A stretch of DNA of 64,000 nt from an uncultured Bacillota bacterium (GTDB lineage: Bacteria > Bacillota > Clostridia > Christensenellales > Borkfalkiaceae), in contig CASEHS010000002.1 of assembly GCA_949287815.1 (NCBI GenBank), forward strand, positions 1 through 64,000. Direction: 5' to 3'. The first letter of the stretch is position 1. Every line of letters starts with the position of its first letter. Under the pieces are notes generated by a model, which was not told the DNA's origin, did not search any database, and saw nothing but the letters and a program-made list of their open reading frames with translations. The position numbers and the translations under genes are program-made. Of this stretch, positions 1 to 7,378 are shown in pieces.

Positions 1-184
1 AAGGTATATAACAGATACTGATAAATTCGGAAAAAGAAGATATAACCTTTCTCGAGAAGCCTATAAAATAGAAGATATTTTAGGGAATATGTATACGATC
101 ACAGGAAGAGACGGAACAGTAAGGCGAGCGCCCGGCCCGTTCATTCGGTGTCCGGGCGGCGTCTGTACGCACGGAGAGAAAATT

Positions 185-379
185 ATGAAAAAGTCTTTGC
201 ATAAATGGTTTGTCTGGTTGCTTTGTCTGTGCCTGGCAGTGATTGTTTCGGCGACGATGATCGGTTGTGTGGACCATACCGATACGGGCAGTGAGGTGCC
301 CGCCGTCGACGGCACGGATGATGATATGAGTCCGATGGATGATGAAGGCTTTTGGACGCCACCGGTTACGCAGGAGTGA
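185..379 (+). CDS. small secreted lipoprotein, unknown function
   Basis: A 64-residue protein. The start is set by a GGAGA ribosome binding site at about 174-178, so the longer reading frame beginning at 89 is not needed. Residues 2-27 form a signal peptide: KK at the front, a leucine- and valine-rich core, then a lipobox-like MIGC with the lipidated cysteine at residue 28. The mature part is only about 36 residues, rich in Asp and Pro, with no domain I recognise. It would be anchored to the outer face of the membrane. There is no operon partner. The next gene downstream is a GH42 pseudogene, so this may be the survivor of a lost carbohydrate locus. The lipoprotein call is good; the role is unknown. 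Confidence 0.6.
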   Translation: MKKSLHKWFVWLLCLCLAVIVSATMIGCVDHTDTGSEVPAVDGTDDDMSPMDDEGFWTPPVTQE

Positions 380-653
380 CGGCTGCGCTGTGCTGAAGCA
401 GTATTTTCTTGTGTCTTACAGGACGATAACGAGTTTAAACCGGCCAAATAGATAAGGCGGTTGTTAATTATGTGGATTGATCCGGTGTTGCATTGTTCGC
501 CGGTCGGGTGCAGCACCTTCGAATGAACGCGGGGGCTGACGCTATCACATAGGTTTTACGGGCAGAAGAATCAGGTGCCGAAGGCTCCCGGAAAAAGCCG
601 TGTATTGTTATAATTGTGACATTATTTAAACAAAACGACAGAAGGAGAACGAT

Positions 654-2491
654 ATGATATTATACGGCGGCGATTATTATCCGGAGCAGTGGAAAGAGGC
701 GAAGGACATTCTCCAAGAGGATTTGTCGCTGATGAAAAAAGCGCATTGCAATACGGTGACACTCGGCGTCTTTGCCTGGTCGGAACTGTAACCCGAAGAG
801 GGGGAATACGATTTTTCTTTTCTGGATGAAATGATTGATCAGATCGGCAAAAACGGCGGTAATGTCATTTTGGCTACGCCCAGCGGAGCCCGGCCGCATT
901 GGCTTGCAGACAAATATCCCGAAGTCATGCGTACGATGGAGAACGGCATGCACAGGCGATTCGGAAACAGGCACAACCATTGCTACACGTCGCCCGTATA
1001 CCGGGATAAAGTCCGCGAGATAGACGAGCTTCTTGCAAAACGTTACGGAACACATCCCGCCGTCATAGCCTGGCACCTTTCCAACGAGTATGGCGGAGAA
1101 TGTTACTGTACGCTTTGTCAGGAGGCATTCCGCAAATTTCTGAAAGACAAATACGGAACCGTCGAGGCGCTGAACCGGGCATACTGGTCCAGGTTTTGGA
1201 GCCATCGTTATGATGACTTCGGACAAATCGAGCCGCCCGGTCCTTCGGGAGAAGAATCCATGCCCGGACTGACGCTGGATTGGCACCGGTTCGTCACTTT
1301 TCAGACAGTGGACTTCATGAAGAACGAAATTTCGGCGATCAGAAAATATTCTCCGCACATTCCGGTCACGACGAACATGATGCCAGGATATTACGACCTC
1401 GACTATTATAAATTGGCAGAGCATCTCGACGTTATTTCGTGGGATAATTACCCGAGTTGGCATTCGCCCGAACATCTTTGCGAGGCGGCGAATTCGGCAT
1501 TTTAGCACGATTTTTTCCGTTCTTTGAAAGGAAAGCCCTATCTGTTGATGGAAAGCGCGCCGGGCTGCGTGAACTGGAAACCGTTCAACAAGCTCCAACG
1601 GCCGGGCATGCACAAGTTGGCGGCGTTTCAAGCTGTGGCGCACGGGAGCGACAGCGCACTGTATTTTCAATAGCGAAAAGGCCGCGGCGGAGCGGAAAAA
1701 TTTCACGGCGCGTTCGTCGATCATGCAGGAACAGAAAGCACCCGTATTTTTTCGGAAGCGGCCCGGACGGGTGCGGCGCTGGAAAAGATCGGGGAGATCG
1801 CCGGCAGTGCAGCGGCTAAGGCCGAGGTGGCGATTTTATTCGATTGGGAAAACATGTGGGCGTATGAAGGCTGCAGCGGTTTTATGCAAAACAAGAATTC
1901 GGGGGAGGCACGCTCTTTGCCGCGGGATTTCTGGGTATGACGGACGAGAACGATCTTTGCCATCTGGGCGGATTTCCGGGCAATGCGCTGAAAGAAGTTT
2001 TCGGCTTGCGGAATGAGGAGACGGATATACTGTATCCGAACGAAACGGTGAAATTGCATTGTTTGGGCAAAGATTATGTCGCAAAAGGATTTTGTGAACG
2101 GCTCTGTCCTTCCGGTGCGAAAGCCCTCGGGGTGTACGGTTCGGAATTTTACGCCGGCACGGCGTGCGTGACCGAAAACCGTTACGGAAAAGGTAAAGCC
2201 TATTATCAGGCATTCAATGACGACGGCGTATTCAGAAGAGATTTTTTGGCTGCGCTGATACGGCAGGAGAAGATAGCTTCCGTTCTGCCCGATGCGGCGG
2301 ACCGTCCCGGCGTGACCGCGCATAAACGAGTCGACGGGAAGACGGAATATCTGTTTGTGGAAAATTATACGGATACCGTTGCGGACAAAGTGCGTTTGGA
2401 CGGCCAGTATACGGATATGGAAAGCGGGAAAACGGTCGACAGCGTAACGCTGGAAGCGTTCGGCGTACGGGCACTGAAAAGGACGGTATAA
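654..2491 (+). pseudogene. GH42 beta-galactosidase pseudogene
   Basis: The start ATG follows GAAGGAGA. The product begins with the GH42 signature GGDYYPEQW. The first frame is stopped by TAA at 789-791, TAG at 1503-1505 and TAG at 1671-1673, all in frame with homologous protein on both sides; the last probably replaced a Trp codon. Family residues are still readable: the acid/base Glu in SNEYGG, cysteines of a zinc site (CYCTLC) and the nucleophile Glu in LMESAPG. At about 1895-1905 the sequence jumps from the DWENMWAYEG region to GGTLFAAGF in another frame, which looks like loss of roughly 75-90 codons. The last 185 codons (1937-2491, with DENDLCHLGGFPG) are in the new frame. The intact family is about 660-690 residues. 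The gene cannot give a working enzyme. Confidence 0.92.
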
Positions 2492-2628
2492 GCAGAACCG
2501 GTTTCCGGACGGATACGATATAGATCGCCTTTGCCCAGACGGTAAGAAAACAGCGGCGGTTTCCGCACATTTCGCAACACTTGTGTCGGATGCGCCGTAT
2601 AGTCATGTCATTGGCGGAAAAATATGCA

Positions 2629-2667
2629 TAAAACGGACGATTCGTATACACACGGTCGTCCGTTTTT
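2629..2667 (+). terminator. rho-independent terminator after the GH42 pseudogene
   Basis: An 11-bp inverted repeat (aaaacggacga / tcgtccgtttt) encloses a 15-base loop and is followed by a run of T. It ends the old GH42 transcription unit. Confidence 0.75.
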
Positions 2668-2751
2668 CTGTCGGGCGCGTTACGGCATGTAAAAATAGGC
2701 TTTCTGCCCCGAGTAAACTTTCAAAAATCGGCTATTTGTGCAATTCGGGTA

Positions 2752-2779
2752 TTGACTTTGTCGCCGCAACCGTTATAAT
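2752..2779 (+). promoter_or_regulatory. sigma-A type promoter before an AraC remnant
   Basis: TTGACT at 2752-2757 and TATAAT at 2774-2779 are 16 bp apart, and the remnant ORF starts 7 bases downstream. The promoter appears intact although the gene behind it is not. Confidence 0.45.
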
Positions 2780-2785
2780 TTTACT

Positions 2786-2872
2786 ATGAACAGGATAGAA
2801 CTGCGGTTTATTTATCGTCATATTCACGATGATGAGAGTATAGAGGCGGCGCATCGCCATCCCTGTCATTAA
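2786..2872 (+). pseudogene. remnant of an AraC-family regulator N-terminus
   Basis: A 28-codon reading frame. Its HRHPCH end resembles the start of the AraC cupin sensor domain, where an H-x-H segment begins the first strand. It stops at TAA and no helix-turn-helix part follows. Its position next to a broken GH42 gene suggests the former local regulator. The match is short, so the family call is tentative. Confidence 0.35.
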
Positions 2873-3211
2873 GACACCATGAAACAGTCGGATCTGAAAA
2901 CGACCAAAGCGGCTATTAGCGTCTGTATAAGATTTTACGTACTTGATATCACAGACGGTCAGTGGCGGCTGGAACAGCTTTAGCGATGCTAAGTGGCAAA
3001 AAAGTTCTTTTTTACAAAATTAAGGATTGTTCCGACACCGAACAAAGAAAACCAAAGAGAGCAAATGGATAAGTATAGTCCGTCTACGTGATGAAATTGC
3101 AAGTAGCATAATAGCATTTAGTCGAAATTCAAAGAAAGTTAATATACAGGAAATATAAAGCGAAAATAGTAAAGGTGCTGCGAGAACCGTGTACAGGAAA
3201 GAAGTAAGATT
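2873..3211. other. no supportable gene
   Basis: About 340 bases between the AraC remnant and the palindromic element. All frames are closed or very short, and no ribosome binding site with a plausible ORF is seen. It looks like decayed DNA. Confidence 0.5.
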
Positions 3212-3336
3212 GGCACCGTGGCGCGTGCTTGGCAAAGACAAGTGCGGCTTTTAGGCATTGTGGTGCGGCTGTCGCCGCACCACAAACCTTCGCGCTTCGC
3301 GCTCAGGCGCCGCAGCCAAGCACACGCAACGGTGCC
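3212..3336. repeat. GC-rich nested palindromic element
   Basis: Outer arms 3212-3233 and 3315-3336 match as inverted repeats at 20 of 22 positions, and both mismatches can be G-U pairs in RNA. Inside lies a perfect 12-bp hairpin with a TGTC loop (3258-3269 / 3274-3285), then a short GCGC-rich repeat. The element is much richer in GC than the AT-rich sequence around it and carries no ORF. It could be a non-autonomous transposable element, a transposon end or a structured RNA. The pairing is certain; the identity is not. Confidence 0.6.
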
Positions 3337-3431
3337 AAAAGGTGTTTTTGACAGTTAAATTAACACTTTTATTGCCAGCAACATGCTAGTTAAAATAGAA
3401 TATACTTTTTACAAAAATTCTCATTATGGTG

Positions 3432-3460
3432 CTGACTTTCACCCATAAGTATGCTATAAT
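3432..3460 (+). promoter_or_regulatory. promoter before the ATPase remnant
   Basis: CTGACT at 3432-3437 and TATAAT at 3455-3460 are 17 bp apart, with a TG just before the -10 box (extended -10). It sits 29 bases upstream of the ATPase-remnant start. Confidence 0.5.
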
Positions 3461-3488
3461 ATCATTAAAGAATAATTCGGAGCACGTT

Positions 3489-3733
3489 ATGGAAATCAGA
3501 CGTAACTATTACTTAAATAAGCTCATACAACATAAAAAAACGGGTTTGTAAAAATCGTTACGGGCGTGAGAAGGTGCGACAAGTCTTATCTCCTCTTTAA
3601 GTTGTTCCGTGACCACTTGATTGATAGCGGCATCAAAGACGACCATATTATTTCCATTGCTTTGGATGACTATGGGAATAAACATTTGCTTGATCCCGAT
3701 GAATTATACCGCCATGTTAAATCAAGCGTATAA
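3489..3733 (+). pseudogene. N-terminal remnant of a DUF4143-type AAA ATPase
   Basis: The reading begins MEIRRNYYLNKLI and, after a one-base loss in an A run near 3535, continues in the next frame through VTGVRRC-KSYLLFKLF. This is the N-terminus of the ATP-binding proteins that carry a C-terminal DUF4143 domain. The Walker A glycine (usually GVRRCGKS) is replaced by Asp. The reading stops at 3731-3733 after about 81 codons, whereas the family is about 380-450 residues. Frameshift, lost P-loop residue and truncation all mark it as dead. Confidence 0.75.
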
Positions 3734-3834
3734 TTTAAACTGCGTAATACCCCACCGAAAAACTCTATATCTAATCATTACAAGCCATTATTTTGCTAAT
3801 CCAATACTTATTATGCAATTAACACATAATTTAC

Positions 3835-3863
3835 TTGACAGCAATGACAATTTAATATATAAT
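3835..3863 (+). promoter_or_regulatory. consensus sigma-A promoter of the cation ATPase leader
   Basis: A perfect TTGACA (3835-3840) and perfect TATAAT (3858-3863) are separated by 17 bp. Transcription should start near 3870, giving a leader of about 170 bases before the ATPase start. Confidence 0.85.
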
Positions 3864-3894
3864 GGCAATCAATTAAACGCAAAAGGAGATAAAA

Positions 3895-3969
3895 ATGTCT
3901 TCGGACGACGGCGACAGTAGCGACGCCAACCCACGAACCGACAATTTAATTTCATTTAATCAGGCATAA
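3895..3969 (+). CDS. putative 24-residue acidic leader peptide
   Basis: ATG follows AAAAGGAGATAAAA, an excellent ribosome binding site. The peptide reads MSSDDGDSSDANPRTDN and ends LISFNQA. Its stop codon at 3967-3969 lies inside the 5' arm of the terminator hairpin, so a ribosome finishing the peptide would cover that arm. This is the usual geometry of translation-coupled attenuation. No homologue is recognised; function is inferred from layout. Confidence 0.5.
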   Translation: MSSDDGDSSDANPRTDNLISFNQA

Positions 3970-3997
3970 CCGCCCAAGATGGCGGCTATGCCTTTTT
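3964..3997 (+). terminator. attenuator hairpin ahead of the ATPase gene
   Basis: Arms gcata-a-ccgcc (3964-3974) and ggcgg-c-tatgc (3981-3991) pair over 10 bp with one mismatch and a six-base loop, followed by five T. It lies between the promoter and the ATPase start, so it would cut off transcription unless bypassed. Confidence 0.65.
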
Positions 3998-4040
3998 GCG
4001 TTTAAAAAATTTTTTATGGAGGTTTACAAAAACTACACAA

Positions 4041-6767
4041 ATGGAAGACCACAAACGGCCTTGGCATTGTATGTCCTATGAGCAGACTATGACAGCTCTT
4101 GGGACGAGCGAAGAGGGATTGAGCGACGAAGAAGCCGCCGCCCGATTGAAGAAGTACGGCAAGAATGTACTGAGAGAGGTAAAGCCCAAAAGCATCTGGA
4201 AGATGATAGCTGAACAGCTTTCAGACATAATGGTTATAATCCTTTTTATAGCCATGATATTTTCGCTTGTAATGAGCTTTATCGAAGGCGAAGGGCTTGC
4301 CGAAGCAATAGTTATTTTTGTAGTTATCGTCGTCAACGCTACTGTCGGCGTGATACAGGAAAAGAAAGCTGCGGACGCATTGGAGGCACTTAAAAAGATG
4401 ACCGCGCCCAATGCGCGCGCCTTAAGAAACGGCGAGGAAAGCATAGTTCCCGCAAGCGAACTCGTCCCCGGCGATATAGTATATCTTGAAGACGGTGCGA
4501 TAGTCCCTGCCGACATCCGCATAATACGCGACAACAACATGTCAATTCAGGAAGCATCCCTTACCGGCGAGTCTGTGCCGTCCCCCAAAGACGGTGAAGC
4601 CATATTGGAGGAAAACGCTCCTCTGGGCGACAGGATCAACATGGCATACTCTTCATCCATTGTAATGTACGGCAACGGTGAAGGCATTGTTGTCGGCACC
4701 GGCATGAACACAGAGGTCGGAAAAATAGCCGACATGCTCAAAACCCAAGATGATTTTCAGACGCCTATCAAGAAAAAGCTAAACTCTGTTGGCAAAATAC
4801 TTACGGTTGTAGGTCTTATTGTCTGCGTAACTATTATGATAATAGGTTTTGCACGCGGCGGCAGAACATGGGAATCGCTTGTACTGCTTGGCATATCGCT
4901 TGCTATTTCCATTATACCGGAAGGCTTACCCGCAACGGCGACCATCATAATGGCATTCGGCGTTCAGCGCATGGCAAAGAGAAATGCACTAGTAAAACGC
5001 CTGCCCGCCGTGGAAACATTAGGCAACGCTACAGTAATCTGTTGTGACAAGACGGGTACCCTTACATTGAATAAGATGACCGTAACCGATGTGGCCATCG
5101 GCTCCGACTTTGACAGATGTCAAACTACCCCCGTTGACCAGTTGACAGCGCGACACGACAAAAAAGAATATGAAAAGCTGTTAAACGCCTGCGCGTTGTG
5201 CGGAAACGCACACATGGACCCCGATCGTCCCGGAGAAACTATCGGCGACCCCACCGAGGGCGCGCTTATACTGCTCGCCAATAAGTTTGGCATCGATAAC
5301 GATGACTTCGAGGAGATCCACCCCCGCCTTTTTGAACAACCGTTCGACTCGGACCGTAAGCGCATGACTACCATAAACAAAATGGATGACGGCTACATAG
5401 CTTACACAAAAGGCGCCGTAGAAGAGATGCTGCCATTGTGTACGCGTTTTGCCGCAGCCGACGGTGTACGTGAAATGACTGACACCGACCGTGCAAAAAT
5501 ACTTACGCTGTGCAATAAAATGTCCGACAATGCTCTTCGAGTCCTGGGATTTGCCGTAAAACGCCATGCAAATCTGCCCGAAGACGAAAGCGCGGATATT
5601 GAGTACGGCATGACTTTTATCGGCGTAACTGGCATGATAGACCCTCCCCGAAAGGAAGTTATCGGCGCAGTGGAGAGTTGCCACGAAGCGGGCATACGAG
5701 TTGTAATGATTACGGGCGACCATAAGGTTACCGCTCTGACGATTGCAAAGCAACTGCATATTTTCCGCAAGGACAACACCATAATTACGGGCACCGAACT
5801 TGACGAAATGACAGATGAACAGCTGGACAGAGCCGTAAAGAACTGCGTTGTTTTTGCCCGCGTTTCGCCTGCGGATAAACTGAGAATAATCAAATCCTTA
5901 AAGCGTACAGGCGAAGTAGCCGCCATGACCGGCGACGGCGTAAACGACAGCCCCGCCTTAAAAGAGGCAGATATAGGCGTTGCAATGGGCATTACGGGTA
6001 CGGACGTCGCTAAAGACGCCGCCGATATGATTTTGCTAGACGACAACTTCAATACTATCGAGTATGCCGTGCGCGAGGGCAGGCGCGTCTACCGCAATAT
6101 TCAAAAGGTAATTCAGTTCCTTGTTGCAGGCAACATATCAGAAATTTTAACACTGTTTTTAGCCTTCGTTCTGGGATGGGAAGACCCCATTCTGGCAATC
6201 CACGTTCTTCTTATAAACCTTGCAACCGACTCGTTGCCGGCAATCGCCCTCGGCGTTGACCCCGCCGACCGAAATATAATGAAAGTTAAACCTGTAAAGA
6301 GCGGAACTCTGTTCGAGCGGGGCGTTATAATAAGAATTGCTCTTCACGGTCTGTTTATAACAGCCGCAGCAATAGGTGCATATTGGATTGCAGAGGCATT
6401 CTACGGAAACGCTGCCGACGGTTCAAAGCACGCCATAGCAATGACCATGACCTTTATGACGCTTGCGCTTTCCCAGCTCGTGCACGCAATAAATCAGCGT
6501 TCAAATTACGACAGCGTGTTCCATCGCGGTCAGGGACACAATAAATTTATGTACTGGGCTATGGCAGCATCGCTGTTCATTGTAATTTTCGTTTGCTTCA
6601 CGCCGGGCGTAATGGACTTCTTTAATCTTTGTTACCTTGAATGGTATCAATACCTGATAGTCGTAACGCTGGCCCTCTTCCCTTTAGTCGCAGTGGAGAT
6701 TTCAAAAATATTCATGCGCGCATGGAAGAGAAGACACAATACAGTCCTTGCAGAGCTTGAAGATTAA
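4041..6767 (+). CDS. P-type cation-transporting ATPase, probably calcium type
   Basis: A 908-residue P2-type ATPase that would use ATP to pump a cation across the cell membrane. The phosphorylation motif DKTGTLT is near residue 336, the actuator TGES near 175, the hinge TGDGVNDSP near 630 and the nucleotide-binding KGAVEEM in between. PEGLP in helix M4 (about 293) and NLATDSLPA in M6 match Ca2+-site residues of SERCA-like pumps, so calcium is the first guess; Mn2+ or Na+ cannot be excluded. Cation ATPase N and C domains flank the core, with about ten membrane helices. The start at 4041 is the first in-frame ATG after GGAGG at 4018-4022, although the spacing (18 bases) is long; a TTG at 3996 overlaps the attenuator and is unlikely. 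Expression is probably controlled by the leader upstream. Confidence 0.9.
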   Translation: MEDHKRPWHCMSYEQTMTALGTSEEGLSDEEAAARLKKYGKNVLREVKPKSIWKMIAEQLSDIMVIILFIAMIFSLVMSFIEGEGLAEAIVIFVVIVVNATVGVIQEKKAADALEALKKMTAPNARALRNGEESIVPASELVPGDIVYLEDGAIVPADIRIIRDNNMSIQEASLTGESVPSPKDGEAILEENAPLGDRINMAYSSSIVMYGNGEGIVVGTGMNTEVGKIADMLKTQDDFQTPIKKKLNSVGKILTVVGLIVCVTIMIIGFARGGRTWESLVLLGISLAISIIPEGLPATATIIMAFGVQRMAKRNALVKRLPAVETLGNATVICCDKTGTLTLNKMTVTDVAIGSDFDRCQTTPVDQLTARHDKKEYEKLLNACALCGNAHMDPDRPGETIGDPTEGALILLANKFGIDNDDFEEIHPRLFEQPFDSDRKRMTTINKMDDGYIAYTKGAVEEMLPLCTRFAAADGVREMTDTDRAKILTLCNKMSDNALRVLGFAVKRHANLPEDESADIEYGMTFIGVTGMIDPPRKEVIGAVESCHEAGIRVVMITGDHKVTALTIAKQLHIFRKDNTIITGTELDEMTDEQLDRAVKNCVVFARVSPADKLRIIKSLKRTGEVAAMTGDGVNDSPALKEADIGVAMGITGTDVAKDAADMILLDDNFNTIEYAVREGRRVYRNIQKVIQFLVAGNISEILTLFLAFVLGWEDPILAIHVLLINLATDSLPAIALGVDPADRNIMKVKPVKSGTLFERGVIIRIALHGLFITAAAIGAYWIAEAFYGNAADGSKHAIAMTMTFMTLALSQLVHAINQRSNYDSVFHRGQGHNKFMYWAMAASLFIVIFVCFTPGVMDFFNLCYLEWYQYLIVVTLALFPLVAVEISKIFMRAWKRRHNTVLAELED

Positions 6768-6823
6768 AATACCTTACAGTAATTGGGAATGTCTTATTTT
6801 TATAGCAAATATCTGAGCTATTC
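6768..6823. other. gap after the cation ATPase gene, nothing seen
   Basis: I see no clear terminator directly behind the ATPase gene. The 600-base gap up to 7378 contains only the orphan structured RNA and the ABC remnant described separately, plus AT-rich filler from 7288 to 7378. Confidence 0.4.
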
Positions 6824-6852
6824 TTGCAAAATACTCCCGGTTGTGTTATATT
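6824..6852 (+). promoter_or_regulatory. promoter of an orphan structured RNA
   Basis: TTGCAA at 6824-6829 and TATATT at 6847-6852 are 17 bp apart. The predicted start falls just before the long helix that begins at 6861. Confidence 0.5.
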
Positions 6853-6860
6853 GCAATTGC

Positions 6861-6996
6861 CACACATCTAAATAATCAAAACATACGCTACGATAAGGCA
6901 TTTCGTATCTCTATTTTCCGTATGTTTTGGAAGATGTGTGACAACAATCGGAGATACTGTGCAGGGCGTGTCTTCGGTTGAAGGCACGCTTTTTTA
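6861..6996 (+). ncRNA. structured leader or small RNA with terminator, family unknown
   Basis: Two collinear helices close the same domain: cacacatct (6861-6869) with agatgtgtg (6932-6940), and caaaacatacg (6877-6887) with cgtatgttttg (6919-6929), both perfect. A short apical hairpin lies inside. About 25 bases downstream comes a strong terminator. Promoter, aptamer-like fold and terminator together look like a riboswitch-type leader or a small RNA. I compared it by eye with purine, preQ1, TPP, SAM, glycine, THF, c-di-GMP and yybP-ykoY cores and saw no match. The nearest downstream ORF is a broken ABC ATPase about 200 bases away. Confidence 0.55.
6966..6996 (+). terminator. rho-independent terminator of the orphan RNA
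   Basis: gcgtgtcttc pairs with gaaggcacgc (one G-U pair) around a GGTT loop, then a run of T. It is one of the strongest terminators in the window. Confidence 0.85.
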
Positions 6997-7093
6997 TTTT
7001 CAAAAACAAGCATCGCCCCGCAAAAATTTTACAAAGAGAAGCATCATGGAGAAAAATTGCTTATCTGCTAACGATAATTGTAGCTCTGTGTTG

Positions 7094-7139
7094 TTGACAT
7101 TAAAAAAGCGTATGTGCTAATATCTATTCAAGGTATAAT
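7094..7139 (+). promoter_or_regulatory. promoter with repeated GTGCTAA motif
   Basis: TTGACA at 7094-7099 is followed after 18 bp by an extended -10, TGCTAATAT (TAATAT at 7118-7123). A second TATAAT lies at 7134-7139. The segment ATGTGCTAA occurs twice, about 25 bp apart, overlapping both -10 regions, as an operator pair would. It precedes the ABC ATPase remnant. Confidence 0.45.
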
Positions 7140-7201
7140 GTGCTAACTTTAAAAAGAATCAAATAAAGAATGACTTTATACCAAAAGCAATGAGGAGAAA
7201 A

Positions 7202-7287
7202 ATGAAAACCATTCTTCAAATAGATCACTTAACAAAACTTACACAGGCGGCAAAAAAGCTGTAAATGATTTAAAGAAAATTCCCTAA
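7202..7287 (+). pseudogene. N-terminal remnant of an ABC transporter ATPase
   Basis: ATG follows TGAGGAGAAAA. The first frame gives MKTILQIDHLTK and stops at once. Shifting by one base in the A run near 7235 restores TYTGGKKAVNDLK, which is the usual opening of an ABC ATPase (beta strand, then TYTGG before the Walker A segment). No Walker A, Q-loop or signature motif follows before the stop at 7285. A healthy promoter and ribosome binding site remain. Confidence 0.6.
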
Positions 7288-7378
7288 AGAATACAAACAT
7301 TTGTTTTTATTTTTCTTGACAAACAGGAACTGTTCATAAAAAAATGTGACTGTTGATACATTTTACAAATATTTAGTT

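Larger units (their letters stand above)
3874..4004 (+). promoter_or_regulatory. structured leader with closing helix and attenuator
   Basis: The 5' segment taaacgcaaaagg (3874-3886) can pair with cctttttgcgttta (3991-4004), closing the whole leader with one bulged base. The 5' strand of that helix includes the AAAAGGAG ribosome binding site of the leader ORF, and the 3' strand includes the U-run of the terminator. Translation start, terminator and closing helix are therefore linked. I see no match to the yybP-ykoY manganese aptamer core, which would be the first expectation for this gene family. Confidence 0.5.

Noticed and set aside
660..1724. 354-codon open frame on the minus strand
   Set aside because: It is antisense to the GH42 pseudogene, whose plus-strand reading matches a known family; the antisense product has no domain and no ribosome binding site.
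3874..4004. yybP-ykoY manganese riboswitch before the cation ATPase
   Set aside because: The expected GGGGAGUAG-type core and paired loop are not present; the leader has a different layout.
3996..4040. upstream TTG start for the cation ATPase
   Set aside because: It lies within the U-run of the attenuator and would add 15 residues not typical of the family; the ATG at 4041 is preferred.
6861..6996. purine, preQ1, TPP or SAM riboswitch
   Set aside because: Conserved core residues of these classes were looked for and not found; it is listed as an unknown structured RNA.
6938..7120. 60-codon open frame on the plus strand
   Set aside because: It runs through the terminator hairpin at 6966-6996 and has no ribosome binding site.
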